A stretch of DNA of 64,000 bases from an uncultured Lachnospiraceae bacterium. Lineage in GTDB: Bacteria; Bacillota; Clostridia; Lachnospirales; Lachnospiraceae. Where the stretch lies: contig CAKRMH010000015.1 of assembly GCA_934364805.1 (NCBI GenBank), positions 1-64,000 of the forward strand, written 5' to 3'. The translations under genes and the position numbers were made by a program. The notes under the pieces are model-generated. The model was given only the letters and a program-made list of their open reading frames with translations, searched no databases and was not told the DNA's origin. This document shows positions 1 through 8,939 of this stretch, piece by piece (within the stretch, counting starts at the first letter, position 1; every line of letters begins with the position of its first letter).

Positions 1-31
1 TGAAAAAACGAAAGTTTTTTTACACGTCCTT

Positions 32-475
32 TTACTCATGGATATAATAGTAGTTATATTTCATAAAAAAGTGTATAATACCCCTTCCCCCATACGAAAA
101 GCTATTATGGAATTCTATGCGGCAGTTGCTGCTTTTTTCTGTTGATTTTTTCCATACCCAGGAGTATTTATTCGCATTTGCTTGAAACTTGGAGTCATCG
201 ATGTATAGGTGTTGGAGATCCACATGTTCTGTCTCGAAGATTTTTTTGTTTATGTCTTGAAATATATCTTCAATGGAATCAGCAAGTACCTCATTAATGA
301 AATAACCGAAGGTACGATAAGAAGGTGTTTGATGATCCATAAGATACATAAAGCGGAGATTGACTTTACACTGATCCTCCAGCTTACGTAATGATATATA
401 GCCATTCTCCGTAATTCGAAGAAAAAGCTCCCCTACACCTAAAATAATAGAAAAATACCTCATAAATAACGCCAA
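32..475 (-). pseudogene. IS1182-type transposase remnant (N-terminal part)
   Basis: The reading frame carries the N-terminal, DNA-binding part of an IS1182-family (DUF772-type) transposase. It shows the segment TPSYRTFGYF followed by DLQHLYIDDSKFQANANKY and the VW..S.EK stretch that precede the catalytic core in this family. Full-length members are about 450-550 residues, and here only about 130 remain with no DDE core, so it cannot be active. The first in-frame codon is TTG with no ribosome binding site; the first ATG is at 463. It lies between inverted copies of a hairpin (1-32 and 666-697). I infer an old insertion that has decayed. The family assignment is fairly sure, the exact IS subgroup is not. 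Confidence 0.6.
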
Positions 476-660
476 TTCTCCGTAGACAGGTCATTTTGCA
501 TGATTACACCGTCAAATATGTGAAAATTGTCGGTGTGATCATGGATTTTTTCATGTTTACGGAGAATTGGGTTTGCGTACGGTGGCATTTGGCGGTGATT
601 GTAGGGGAAATCGGTATTTTATATGCGGATTACGGAGAAACAGAAGCAGAATACGGATAA
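466..660 (+). other. Unrecognised open frame, probable gene relic
   Basis: A frame without stops runs from 466 to the TAA at 658-660 and encodes about 64 residues ending in ADYGETEAEYG. It has a hydrophobic middle (KIVGVIMDFFMF). There is no convincing ribosome binding site, and the frame runs through the nested palindrome, so I treat it as a relic or chance frame rather than a gene. No family was recognised. Confidence 0.2.
473..570. repeat. Nested palindromic element (98 bp)
   Basis: Outer 13-bp arms CCAATTCTCCGTA (473-485) and TACGGAGAATTGG (558-570) are perfect inverted repeats. Inside them CATGATTACACCG (499-511) pairs with CGGTGTGATCATG (531-543) with one G-U. The result is a long two-tier hairpin around a 19-base loop. 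It could be a small non-autonomous (MITE-like) repeat or the end of a decayed insertion sequence. Confidence 0.55.
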
Positions 661-665
661 CATCT

Positions 666-710
666 AAAGGACGTGTAAAAAAACTTTCGTTTTTTCACAC
701 GCCCTTTTTT
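666..710 (-). terminator. Hairpin terminator of the ABC-F gene, possibly bidirectional
   Basis: AAAGG-CGTGT-AAAAAA pairs with TTTTTT-ACACG-CCTTT around a CTTTCG loop, with three mismatched positions. The leftward gene ends at 770, about 60 bases before it, and on the top strand a run of T follows the stem as well. It is also one copy of the repeat present inverted at the window's left edge. Confidence 0.6.
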
Positions 711-769
711 GTATGTGCGCCGTAAGGCGTGCATTTTTGTGTTTACAGTTCATAAAATAATCTGTGATA

Positions 770-2404
770 TTAATTCTCGTCGTCATCTGACATTGCGTAT
801 ACCTGGCGTTTTCTTGCCATTTCATCATTCTCAAGATATTCATCATAAGTAGAAATCTTATCGATCATAGATCCATCCGGAAGGAATTCAATAATGCGGT
901 TTGCGGTAGTCTGTACAACCTGGTGGTCACGGCAGGCAAAAAGAATAACTCCGGAGAATTTCATCATACCATTATTTAATGCTGTAATGGACTCCATATC
1001 CAGGTGGTCCGTAGGCTCGTCAAACATCAGAACGTTGGCTCCCATGATCATCATGCGTGAGAGGAGAACACGGACTTTCTCGCCTCCGGAAAGAACACGC
1101 ATTTTCTTGACACCATCTTCACCGGCAAAAAGCATACGGCCGAGGAAACCACGGACATAAGTTGCATCTTTGATTTCTGAGAACTGTGTGAGCCAGTCGA
1201 CGATCAGCTCATCAGAATCAAAGATCTGTGTGTTATCCTTTGGAAAATATGCCTGACTGGTTGTTACACCCCATTTGAAAGAGCCTTCATCTGGTTCCAG
1301 TTCACCGGCGAGGATTTTAAATAAAGTGGTTTTCGCAAGTTCGTTACCGCCGACAAATGCAATTTTGTCTTCACGACCAACAATGAAGGAAATGTTGTCT
1401 AATACTTTAACTCCGTCGATTGTTTTGGAAATTCCTTCTACCGTAAGAACTTCGTTACCAATCTCACGGTTTGGACGGAAATCGATGTACGGATATTTAC
1501 GACTGGAAGGACGGATCTCATCCAGCTGGATTTTTTCCAGGGCACGCTTACGGGAGGTTGCCTGTTTGGATTTGGAAGCGTTTGCCGAGAAACGTGAGAT
1601 GAAGTCCTGTAACTCCTTGATCTTTTCCTCTTTCTTTTTGTTTGCCTCCTTCATCTGGCGGATGATCAGCTGGCTGGATTCATACCAGAAATCATAGTTT
1701 CCGGCATAGAGCTGGATCTTACCGTAGTCCATATCTGCAATGTGAGTACATACTTTGTTCAGGAAGTAACGGTCATGGGATACAACGATGACGGTATTTT
1801 CAAAATTGATCAGGAATTCTTCCAGCCATGCAATGGCATCCAGATCCAGGTGGTTGGTCGGCTCGTCGAGAAGAAGAATATCCGGATTGCCGAAAAGAGC
1901 CTGGGCAAGGAGCACCTTGACTTTCAGCGCACCAGGAAGATCTGCCATCAGAGTGTAGTGATCTTCACTTGGAATGCCAAGTCCGTTTAACAGGGTAGCA
2001 GCATCGGATTCTGCATTCCACCCGTCCATTTCTGCGAATTCACCTTCCAGTTCGCTGGCACGGATACCATCTTCGTCTGAGAAATCCTCTTTCATGTAAA
2101 TGGCATCTTTCTCTTTCATAATCTCATAGAGACGTTTGTTACCCATGATAACCGTATCAAGTACGGTATATTCATCATACTTAAAATGATCCTGCTGCAG
2201 GAAGGATAAACGTTGTCCGGGTGTGATGACAATATCACCGCTTGTTGGTTCAAGCTGACCGGAGAGAATCTTTAAGAATGTGGATTTTCCGGCACCGTTT
2301 GCACCAATCAGTCCATAACAGTTTCCCTCGGTAAATTTGATGTTGACCTCTTCGAAAAGAGCTTTTTTTCCGAGGCGGAGTGTAATATTATTTGCACTAA
2401 TCAT
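770..2404 (-). CDS. ABC-F family ATPase (YkpA/YbiT type)
   Basis: A soluble protein with two ABC ATPase domains and no membrane segments, 544 residues. ABC-F proteins act on the ribosome as translation factors or antibiotic-protection factors. Domain 1 has Walker A GANGAGKST (about residue 35) and LLLDEPTNHLD. Domain 2 has LSGGEKVRV and LMFDEPTDHLD. The charged linker between them (KEANKKKEEKIKELQDF) is the ribosome-probing arm. Two motifs deviate: the domain 1 signature reads LPGALK and the domain 2 Walker A reads GGNELAKTT, with Ala for the last Gly. I recall this as typical of the YkpA/YbiT subgroup. The start has an AGAAAGG site eight bases upstream and a good promoter at 2460-2487. Which antibiotic or ribosome state it serves cannot be told. 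Confidence 0.9.
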   Translation of the reverse strand: MISANNITLRLGKKALFEEVNIKFTEGNCYGLIGANGAGKSTFLKILSGQLEPTSGDIVITPGQRLSFLQQDHFKYDEYTVLDTVIMGNKRLYEIMKEKDAIYMKEDFSDEDGIRASELEGEFAEMDGWNAESDAATLLNGLGIPSEDHYTLMADLPGALKVKVLLAQALFGNPDILLLDEPTNHLDLDAIAWLEEFLINFENTVIVVSHDRYFLNKVCTHIADMDYGKIQLYAGNYDFWYESSQLIIRQMKEANKKKEEKIKELQDFISRFSANASKSKQATSRKRALEKIQLDEIRPSSRKYPYIDFRPNREIGNEVLTVEGISKTIDGVKVLDNISFIVGREDKIAFVGGNELAKTTLFKILAGELEPDEGSFKWGVTTSQAYFPKDNTQIFDSDELIVDWLTQFSEIKDATYVRGFLGRMLFAGEDGVKKMRVLSGGEKVRVLLSRMMIMGANVLMFDEPTDHLDMESITALNNGMMKFSGVILFACRDHQVVQTTANRIIEFLPDGSMIDKISTYDEYLENDEMARKRQVYAMSDDDEN

Positions 2405-2459
2405 AACAATTACCTTTCTATATTATATTTATATTCGTATCAATATGGAATCGTTTACT

Positions 2460-2487
2460 ATTGTACCGTAAAATCTGTATTTTGCAA
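2460..2487 (-). promoter_or_regulatory. SigA-type promoter of the ABC-F gene
   Basis: On the lower strand TTGCAA, 16 bases, TACAAT. It sits about 56 bases before the ABC-F start codon and diverges from the PFOR promoter at 2555. Confidence 0.6.
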
Positions 2488-2554
2488 GAAAAAAATAAAT
2501 CTCACGGAGGAAACCTTGTACTAAATTTTAAACAGAAATTCAGAGGCTGGTCGC

Positions 2555-2583
2555 TTTACAGAAGAGTCGGAAAATGATAAAAT
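2555..2583 (+). promoter_or_regulatory. SigA-type promoter of the PFOR gene
   Basis: TTTACA, 17 bases, TAAAAT, about 60 bases ahead of the start codon. It is the best match in the intergenic region on this strand. Confidence 0.5.
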
Positions 2584-2643
2584 AATGTCAATAAGCAAAA
2601 TATGCTTAGGCGTATTGTGTTATTTATTTAAGGAGGAAAAATC

Positions 2644-5600
2644 ATGGCAAGAAAAAAACAATCCATGGATGGTAATACCGCTGCCGCTCATGTAGCCTAT
2701 GCCTACACAGAAGTTGCTGGTATTTATCCAATCACACCATCAAGCCCGATGGCTGACTCTGTAGATCAGTGGGCAGCTGCTGGACAGAAGAACATCTTTG
2801 GTAACACAGTCAGAGTTGTTGAGATGGAATCAGAAGCAGGTGCAGCAGGAACTGTTCACGGTTCTTTAGCAGCAGGTGCGCTGACAACAACATTTACAGC
2901 TTCTCAGGGATTACTTCTTATGATCCCTAATATGTATAAAATCGCAGGTGAGCAGTTACCTTGCGTATTTGACGTTTCAGCACGTACAGTTGCTACACAG
3001 TCATTAAATATCTTTGGTGACCACAGTGACGTATATGCCTGCCGTCAGACAGGTTTCGCTATGTTATGCGAGACAAACCCACAGGAAGTTATGGATTTAA
3101 GCCCGGTTGCTCATTTAGCAGCTCTTGAAGGAAAAGTTCCATTCATCAACTTCTTCGATGGATTCCGTACATCTCACGAGATCCAAAAGATCGAGAAATG
3201 GGATTATGAAGATCTGAAAGAGATGTGCCCAATGGATGCAGTAGAAGCATTCCGTGCACACGCACTGAATCCAGAACATCCAGCAGCTCGTGGTTCTCAT
3301 GAGAACGGTGATGTATTCTTCCAGCATCGTGAAGCATGTAACACAGCTTACAATGCTTTACCAGCAGTTGTTGAGAAATACATGAAGAAAGTAAATGAGA
3401 AATTAGGCACAAATTACGATCTGTTCAACTATTATGGAGCACCAGACGCTGATCGTGTAATCATCGCTATGGGTTCTATCAATGATGTTGCAGAAGAAGT
3501 AATTGATTACTTAACAGCTAAGGGTGAGAAAGTCGGATTAGTTAAAGTTCGTCTGTATCGTCCATGGTCTCCAGAAGCATTACTCAAAGTTATTCCTAAG
3601 ACAGCTAAGAAGATCGCTGTATTAGACAGAACAAAAGAGCCAGGTGCTTTAGGTGAGCCATTATACCTTGACGTAGCTACAACACTTCGTGAAGCAGGAA
3701 TGAACGACGTTGTTTTAGTTGGCGGACGTTATGGATTAGGTTCTAAAGATACTCCACCTTCATCTGTATTCGCTGTATATACAGAACTGGAGAAAGATGA
3801 GCCTAAGAAGAGATTTACACTTGGTATCACAGATGATGTAACATACTTAAGCTTACCAGAAGTGAAACCAGCTCCTATCACATCTGCACCTGGAACAAAA
3901 GAGTGCAAATTCTGGGGACTTGGTGGAGATGGTACTGTAGGTGCTAATAAGAACTCTACAAAGATCATCGGTGATCATACAGATAAATACATTCAGGCAT
4001 ATTTCCAGTATGACTCTAAGAAAACAGGTGGTGTTACAATTTCCCACTTACGTTTCGGTGATAACCCAATCAGAAGTCCATACTACATCAATCAGGCAGA
4101 CTTCGTAGCATGCCACAACCCTGCATATGTTATCCAGGGAATGAAGATGGTTCAGGATGTGAAACCAGGCGGAGTATTCATGATCAACTGCCAGTGGTCT
4201 GACGAAGAATTAGACAGCAAATTAAATGCTGAAGCTAAGAAATACATTGCAGATAACAATATCCAGCTTTACACAATCAATGCAATTGATAAAGCTATCG
4301 AAATTGGTATGGGTAAACGTACAAATACGATCCTTCAGTCTGCATTCTTCAAATTAGCTGATGTTATGCCGATCGATCAGGCTGTTGAATACATGAAAGC
4401 AGCAGCTAAGAAATCTTACAGCAAAAAAGGTGATGCAGTTGTAGAGATGAACTACAAAGCAATTGATGCTGGTGTAGATGCTGTACATAAAGTAGAAGTT
4501 CCAGATTCATGGAAGAATCCTGCTCCAGATGCTCCTTCAAAAGAGATTACAGGACGTCCAGAGGTTGTTAAGATGGTAAAAGATCTCTTAGAGCCAATCT
4601 CTAAGATGGATGGTGACAGCCTTCCAGTATCTGCATTCATGGGCAACCCTGATGGACAGTTCGAGACAGGTGCTTCTGCATACGAGAAACGTGGTACTGC
4701 AGTTATGGTTCCAGAGTGGAACGCAGATGCATGTATTCAGTGTAACAGCTGTGCATTCGTATGTTCACATGCTACAATTCGTCCATTCTTATTATCAGAT
4801 GACGAAGTAAAGGCAGCTCCTTCAAATATCAAACTTGCTGACATGAAACCTAAGGCTGGCGAGTACAAATATACAATGAGTGTATCCCCACTTGACTGTA
4901 TGGGATGTGGTGAGTGTATCACTGTATGTCCAAAAGCAGCTGATGGTGCAATCAAGATGGTTCCACAGGAATCACAGGCAGCAGAGCAGCCAGTATTTGA
5001 CTACTTAGTAGCTAACGTTGGTAAGAAAGATATCGGTCTTTCTGATACAACACCTAAGGGATCTCAGTTCAATCAGCCATTACTTGAGTTCTCAGGATCA
5101 TGTGCTGGATGTGCTGAAACATCTTATGCTAGATTAATTACACAGTTATTCGGTGAGCAGATGTACATCTCAAATGCAACAGGATGTTCTTCAATCTGGG
5201 GTAACCCGGCAGCTACTTCACCATACACAGTAAACAAAGACTCTAAGAAGGGTCCAGCTTGGTCTAACTCATTATTCGAGGATAACGCTGAGCATGGTTT
5301 AGGAATGTATGTTGGACAGAAATATGTTCGTGAAATGGCTATTGAATCTGCAAAAGCATGTGCAGAATCTGACAAAGCAAGCGCTGAATTAAAAGCAGCA
5401 TTTGCTAAATTCGAAGAGACTGTAAATGATACAAAAGCAAATACACCTGCAACAGTAGCTTTAGTTGCAGAACTTGAAAAAGCAGCAGCAGCTGGATGCC
5501 CAGATGCAAAAGCAGCTCTTGCTAAGAAAGATTATCTGTCTAAGAAATCTGTATGGATCTTCGGTGGTGACGGATGGGCATATGATATCGGATTCGGTGG

Positions 5601-6201
5601 ATTAGACCATGTACTCGCATCTGGAGAGAACGTAAACGTTATGGTATTCGATACAGAGATGTACTCTAATACAGGTGGACAGGCTTCTAAGGCTTCTAAC
5701 ATCGGTGAGGTTTGCCAGTTCGCAGCTTCCGGTAAAGAAGTTGGAAAGAAATCTCTTGCTGAGATCGCTATGAGTTATGGCTATGTATATGTAGCACAGA
5801 TCGCTCTTGGTGCTAACCCAGCTCAGGCTGTAAAAGCAATCGCTGAAGCAGAAGCTTACAACGGACCATCATTAATCATTGGTTACGCTCCATGCGAACT
5901 TCACGGTATCGCTAAGGGTGGTATGAACCATTGCCAGGATGAGATGAAGAAAGCAGTTAACGCTGGTTACTGGAATCTGTTCTCATTCAACCCAGAATTA
6001 AAAGCTGAAGGAAAGAACCCATTCACTCTGACAAGCAAACCAGGTGATGGATCTTACCAGGCATTCTTAAATAACGAAGCTCGTTATACTCGTCTGATTA
6101 AACCGTTCCCAGAAAGAGCTGAGAAACTGTTTAAAGAGTCTGAGGAAGCAGCAGTTGCCCGTTATGATCATCTGTTAAAACTTGTAGAACTCTACAAATA
6201 A
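2644..6201 (+). CDS. nifJ: Pyruvate:ferredoxin (flavodoxin) oxidoreductase
   Basis: Oxidises pyruvate with CoA to acetyl-CoA, CO2 and reduced ferredoxin. It is the central fermentation step of anaerobic clostridia, and with acetate kinase later in the window it yields ATP. The 1185 residues match the single-chain homodimeric family (about 1170-1200). Near the N-terminus GIYPITPSSPMAD is the pyruvate-binding segment. Two ferredoxin-type clusters lie around residues 697 (CIQCNSCAFVC) and 751 (CMGCGECITVC). A CAGC motif near 820 supplies the third cluster, and GDGWAYDIG near 975 with NTGGQASK binds thiamine diphosphate and Mg. A strong AAGGAGG lies before ATG. Codon use is strongly biased (TTA, GTT, GCA), as expected for a very highly expressed gene. 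It is monocistronic, with its own promoter and terminator. Confidence 0.97.
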   Translation: MARKKQSMDGNTAAAHVAYAYTEVAGIYPITPSSPMADSVDQWAAAGQKNIFGNTVRVVEMESEAGAAGTVHGSLAAGALTTTFTASQGLLLMIPNMYKIAGEQLPCVFDVSARTVATQSLNIFGDHSDVYACRQTGFAMLCETNPQEVMDLSPVAHLAALEGKVPFINFFDGFRTSHEIQKIEKWDYEDLKEMCPMDAVEAFRAHALNPEHPAARGSHENGDVFFQHREACNTAYNALPAVVEKYMKKVNEKLGTNYDLFNYYGAPDADRVIIAMGSINDVAEEVIDYLTAKGEKVGLVKVRLYRPWSPEALLKVIPKTAKKIAVLDRTKEPGALGEPLYLDVATTLREAGMNDVVLVGGRYGLGSKDTPPSSVFAVYTELEKDEPKKRFTLGITDDVTYLSLPEVKPAPITSAPGTKECKFWGLGGDGTVGANKNSTKIIGDHTDKYIQAYFQYDSKKTGGVTISHLRFGDNPIRSPYYINQADFVACHNPAYVIQGMKMVQDVKPGGVFMINCQWSDEELDSKLNAEAKKYIADNNIQLYTINAIDKAIEIGMGKRTNTILQSAFFKLADVMPIDQAVEYMKAAAKKSYSKKGDAVVEMNYKAIDAGVDAVHKVEVPDSWKNPAPDAPSKEITGRPEVVKMVKDLLEPISKMDGDSLPVSAFMGNPDGQFETGASAYEKRGTAVMVPEWNADACIQCNSCAFVCSHATIRPFLLSDDEVKAAPSNIKLADMKPKAGEYKYTMSVSPLDCMGCGECITVCPKAADGAIKMVPQESQAAEQPVFDYLVANVGKKDIGLSDTTPKGSQFNQPLLEFSGSCAGCAETSYARLITQLFGEQMYISNATGCSSIWGNPAATSPYTVNKDSKKGPAWSNSLFEDNAEHGLGMYVGQKYVREMAIESAKACAESDKASAELKAAFAKFEETVNDTKANTPATVALVAELEKAAAAGCPDAKAALAKKDYLSKKSVWIFGGDGWAYDIGFGGLDHVLASGENVNVMVFDTEMYSNTGGQASKASNIGEVCQFAASGKEVGKKSLAEIAMSYGYVYVAQIALGANPAQAVKAIAEAEAYNGPSLIIGYAPCELHGIAKGGMNHCQDEMKKAVNAGYWNLFSFNPELKAEGKNPFTLTSKPGDGSYQAFLNNEARYTRLIKPFPERAEKLFKESEEAAVARYDHLLKLVELYK

Positions 6202-6219
6202 TTAACAAATAGAGAAGCG

Positions 6220-6253
6220 GCCGTATCAGTATATCTGATACGGCTGTTTTTTT
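6220..6253 (+). terminator. Rho-independent terminator of nifJ
   Basis: GCCGTATCAG and CTGATACGGC form a perfect 10-bp stem with a 5-base loop, followed by TG and a run of seven T. It begins 18 bases after the nifJ stop. Confidence 0.9.
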
Positions 6254-6266
6254 GCATTCTACCACG

Positions 6267-6295
6267 TTTACAAATATTCGGTGAAATGATACAAT
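6267..6295 (+). promoter_or_regulatory. Promoter of the coiled-coil protein gene
   Basis: TTTACA, 17 bases, TACAAT, directly after the nifJ terminator and about 60 bases before the next start codon. Confidence 0.6.
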
Positions 6296-6354
6296 AGACA
6301 TATCTGTTCAGAAAAGATGTTTTTTGAATATACAGATTCCACAGGAGGAAGGTT

Positions 6355-7074
6355 ATGGCTGGGCTGTTCACAAAACTAGATGCACAGGTATTTAGGAATA
6401 ACCACCGGAATAAAAAGCGTGAAAGGACGCATAAGACATTGGAGAATAATGATTTTTTATTAACTCAGATTGATGAATTCAGAGAGAAGGCGAAACAGCT
6501 TCAGGAACTTCTGCTTTCCAAAGAATCGAAAGTGAAAGAATTACAGACGATTGTCGCAGAGAGGGAAGACAAGGCTGAGGAACTTCAGCATATTCTGGAA
6601 GAACGTCAGGAGAAAGCGGATGGGATTACTGCAGAAGTAAGCAAACAGATCAACCGCATGATTGAACAGGTGTCAGAGAAGATGGAAGAACTTCAGGCAT
6701 CGATGAGCAAGGAATTAGAAGATGGACGGAAATTAAATGATGAACAGGCCGAACAGCTTCGAAACAGCTTCGATAAGGCGGATGAAAGTACAAATAAGCG
6801 TACTGAAGAATTGATCAAAGCGCTTGAAGGGGTGAACGAGCAGCTTGAAGCCTTGAAATCGGAACTTTCAGATAAAATTCATACAGAGAATGTAAAATGC
6901 TATCGAAATATCCAGGATCTTTTTAAGGGATTTGAAGATCAGATTGAGAAGATCGAGACAGTAGATAAAAATGTAAAATACATAAAAGGAATCACGAAGG
7001 TTCTTACTGTGCTTACTGCAGTTGATCTGGTGGGTGTGGTTGCCCTTGTCCTTCATGCAGCAGGTATCCTGTAA
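6355..7074 (+). CDS. Coiled-coil protein with C-terminal membrane anchor
   Basis: No enzyme family is recognised. Residues about 35-200 are one long, charged heptad-rich coiled coil (repeated KELQ, EELQ, KAEELQHILEERQEKA). Residues about 217-239 are a single hydrophobic segment (VLTVLTAVDLVGVVALVLHAAGIL) ending almost at the C-terminus. There is no signal peptide. This is the layout of a tail-anchored cytoplasmic rod. The N-terminus is basic (NNHRNKKRERTHK) and could touch nucleic acid or lipid. The start is set by CAGGAGGAAGG before ATG. It has its own promoter and probably reads through into the pyrophosphatase gene 106 bases on. A cell-envelope or division scaffold is possible, but this is only inference. 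Confidence 0.7.
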   Translation: MAGLFTKLDAQVFRNNHRNKKRERTHKTLENNDFLLTQIDEFREKAKQLQELLLSKESKVKELQTIVAEREDKAEELQHILEERQEKADGITAEVSKQINRMIEQVSEKMEELQASMSKELEDGRKLNDEQAEQLRNSFDKADESTNKRTEELIKALEGVNEQLEALKSELSDKIHTENVKCYRNIQDLFKGFEDQIEKIETVDKNVKYIKGITKVLTVLTAVDLVGVVALVLHAAGIL

Positions 7075-7180
7075 AAGGAGTTAGGAGAAGGAAGCGCATC
7101 ATAACGCTTTAATCTTGAAATAAACAGGGATTTTTATCAATAACTAGTAAATAATTTCAATATAAAGGCGGAGATTTAAG

Positions 7181-8851
7181 ATGGAAAAGAAGAAGATTTG
7201 GGTTGTTGGACATAAGCATCCAGATACAGACTCTATATGTGCTGCAATTACTTATGCCAACCTGAAGAACAAATTACAGGAACAGAACAAAGATGCTAAG
7301 GAGACCATATGTTATGTTCCAAAAAGGGCAGGAAGTATGAATCCGGAGACAGCCTATGTACTGAAACGTTTTCAGGTGGACGAGCCGGGATTGGTAACGG
7401 ACGCTGGTACACAGCTAAAGGATATCTCGATTCGCAGGACAGAAGGGGTGGACAGTCATATTTCCATGAAAAAAGCATGGGAAATGATGAAGATACTGAA
7501 AGTTGTCACTCTTCCGATCGTGAATGTCAGAAACAAATTAGAGGGACTGATCGTAACTGGCGATATTGCCAAATCATACATGGATGTGTACGATAATTCG
7601 ATTCTTTCAACTGCGCGCACACAATATAAAAATATCGTAGAAACACTTGGTGGTAAAGTAATAACCGGAAATGAACATGGTTATTTCGTGAATGGAAAAG
7701 TAGTTGTTGGAACGGGAACTGCGGAAGTTGTAGCAAACAGTGTAGAGAAGGATGATCTTGTGATTCTTGGAAATCGTGAAAAATCACAACTGCTATCGAT
7801 TCAGGCAGACTGCAGCTGTATGATTATTACGAATGGTTTCGAAGTGAGTCAGGAAGTAATTGCAGCAGCGGAACAGAGACAGGTTGTGATTATCAGTACT
7901 CCGTATGATTCCTTTACAACTGCAAGACTTATCAATCAGAGTATGCCGATTAAATTTTTCATGACAAAAGAGGATATGATTACATTCCAGCTTGATGATT
8001 ATGTATCAGAAGTACGGGATGCAATGTCGAAGATCAGGCATCGCGATTTCCCGGTGCTGGATGAGAAACAGAATTACGTTGGTATGATTTCAAGACGTAA
8101 TCTTATGAGCACACAGAAGAAACAGCTGATTCTTGTGGATCACAATGAAAAATCGCAGGCTCTGGACAATATTGATGAGGCAGAAATACTTGAGATCATT
8201 GATCATCACAGAATTGGAAGTCTTGAAACGATGGCGCCGGTATTTTTCCGCAATCAGCCATTGGGATGTACAGCAACAATCATCTATCAGATGTATCAGG
8301 AAAAAGGGATTGAAATCGATAAAACGATTGCAGGACTGCTTTTGTCTGCAATTTTATCAGACACATTGATGTTCCGTTCACCAACATGTACCGAGATCGA
8401 TAAAGTAGTTGCAAAAGAGCTTGCAGCAATTGCAAAAGTTGAGATTGAAGAACTTGCACTCAAGATGTTTGAGGCAGGAAGTGATTTCAGCAATAAATCC
8501 GATGATGAGATTTTAAATCAGGATTTCAAGATCTTTAGTTCAGGAAGTACAGCATTTGGTGTTGCTCAGGTAAGTGCCATGAGCAGGGGCGAACTCGACA
8601 AAGTTCAGAAACGTTTAGAGCCGATCTTAGAGAAGAATCTGGGTGAGAAGAAGATTGATATGATCTTTGTAATGCTTACAGATATTTTAAATGAATCCAC
8701 TTACATGATCTATAAAGGAAATGATGCGAGAAATGTAATGAGTAATGCATTCAACTGCGCTGCATCGGAGGATGGAGTAGAGTTAAAAGGTGTTGTGTCC
8801 CGTAAGAAACAGGTAATACCAAATCTTATGAATGCGATTGCAGAGCGATAA
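7181..8851 (+). CDS. ppaC: Manganese-dependent inorganic pyrophosphatase with CBS and DRTGG domains
   Basis: Hydrolyses pyrophosphate to phosphate in the cytosol. It is a family II (DHH) enzyme of the long regulatory type: 556 residues against about 310 for the minimal form. The N-terminal GHKHPDTDSICAA motif and DHH in EIIDHHRIGS bind Mn. Between them lie a first CBS repeat (about residues 70-125, ending in GLIVTGDI), a DRTGG-like domain (about 130-240) and a second CBS repeat (about 255-310, ending VGMISRRNL). In this family CBS domains bind adenine nucleotides and tune activity, and DRTGG goes with diadenosine polyphosphate response. Both are statements about the family. The start has AAGGCGGAG upstream, and a terminator follows. 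Confidence 0.92.
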   Translation: MEKKKIWVVGHKHPDTDSICAAITYANLKNKLQEQNKDAKETICYVPKRAGSMNPETAYVLKRFQVDEPGLVTDAGTQLKDISIRRTEGVDSHISMKKAWEMMKILKVVTLPIVNVRNKLEGLIVTGDIAKSYMDVYDNSILSTARTQYKNIVETLGGKVITGNEHGYFVNGKVVVGTGTAEVVANSVEKDDLVILGNREKSQLLSIQADCSCMIITNGFEVSQEVIAAAEQRQVVIISTPYDSFTTARLINQSMPIKFFMTKEDMITFQLDDYVSEVRDAMSKIRHRDFPVLDEKQNYVGMISRRNLMSTQKKQLILVDHNEKSQALDNIDEAEILEIIDHHRIGSLETMAPVFFRNQPLGCTATIIYQMYQEKGIEIDKTIAGLLLSAILSDTLMFRSPTCTEIDKVVAKELAAIAKVEIEELALKMFEAGSDFSNKSDDEILNQDFKIFSSGSTAFGVAQVSAMSRGELDKVQKRLEPILEKNLGEKKIDMIFVMLTDILNESTYMIYKGNDARNVMSNAFNCAASEDGVELKGVVSRKKQVIPNLMNAIAER

Positions 8852-8870
8852 TCGTTATAAATGCAAGAAA

Positions 8871-8906
8871 AAGGAGTGTTGTCCCTGATGGACAGCACTC
8901 CTTTTG
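8871..8906. terminator. Bidirectional terminator between pyrophosphatase and AraC genes
   Basis: AAGGAGTG-TGTCC pairs with GGAC-GCACTCCTT around CTGAT. T runs follow on the top strand and precede it as A on the lower strand. It serves the converging genes ending at 8851 and 8940. Confidence 0.8.
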
Positions 8907-8939
8907 GCTCTATAGGAATATTGTGTTGCGTTTATGGAA

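Larger units (their letters stand above)
1..697. repeat. 32-bp perfect inverted repeats flanking the transposase remnant
   Basis: Bases 1-32 are the exact reverse complement of bases 666-697. The right copy belongs to a longer, nearly self-complementary hairpin (666-707). The left copy is the matching half of a second hairpin in opposite orientation, cut by the window edge. The asymmetric positions (the A after CGTGT and the CTTTCG loop) are kept, so these are true inverted copies and not just two palindromes. Confidence 0.75.

Noticed and set aside
894..1990. Open frames on the + strand across the ABC-F gene
   Set aside because: They are antisense to a well-conserved gene, lack ribosome sites and show no known domain.
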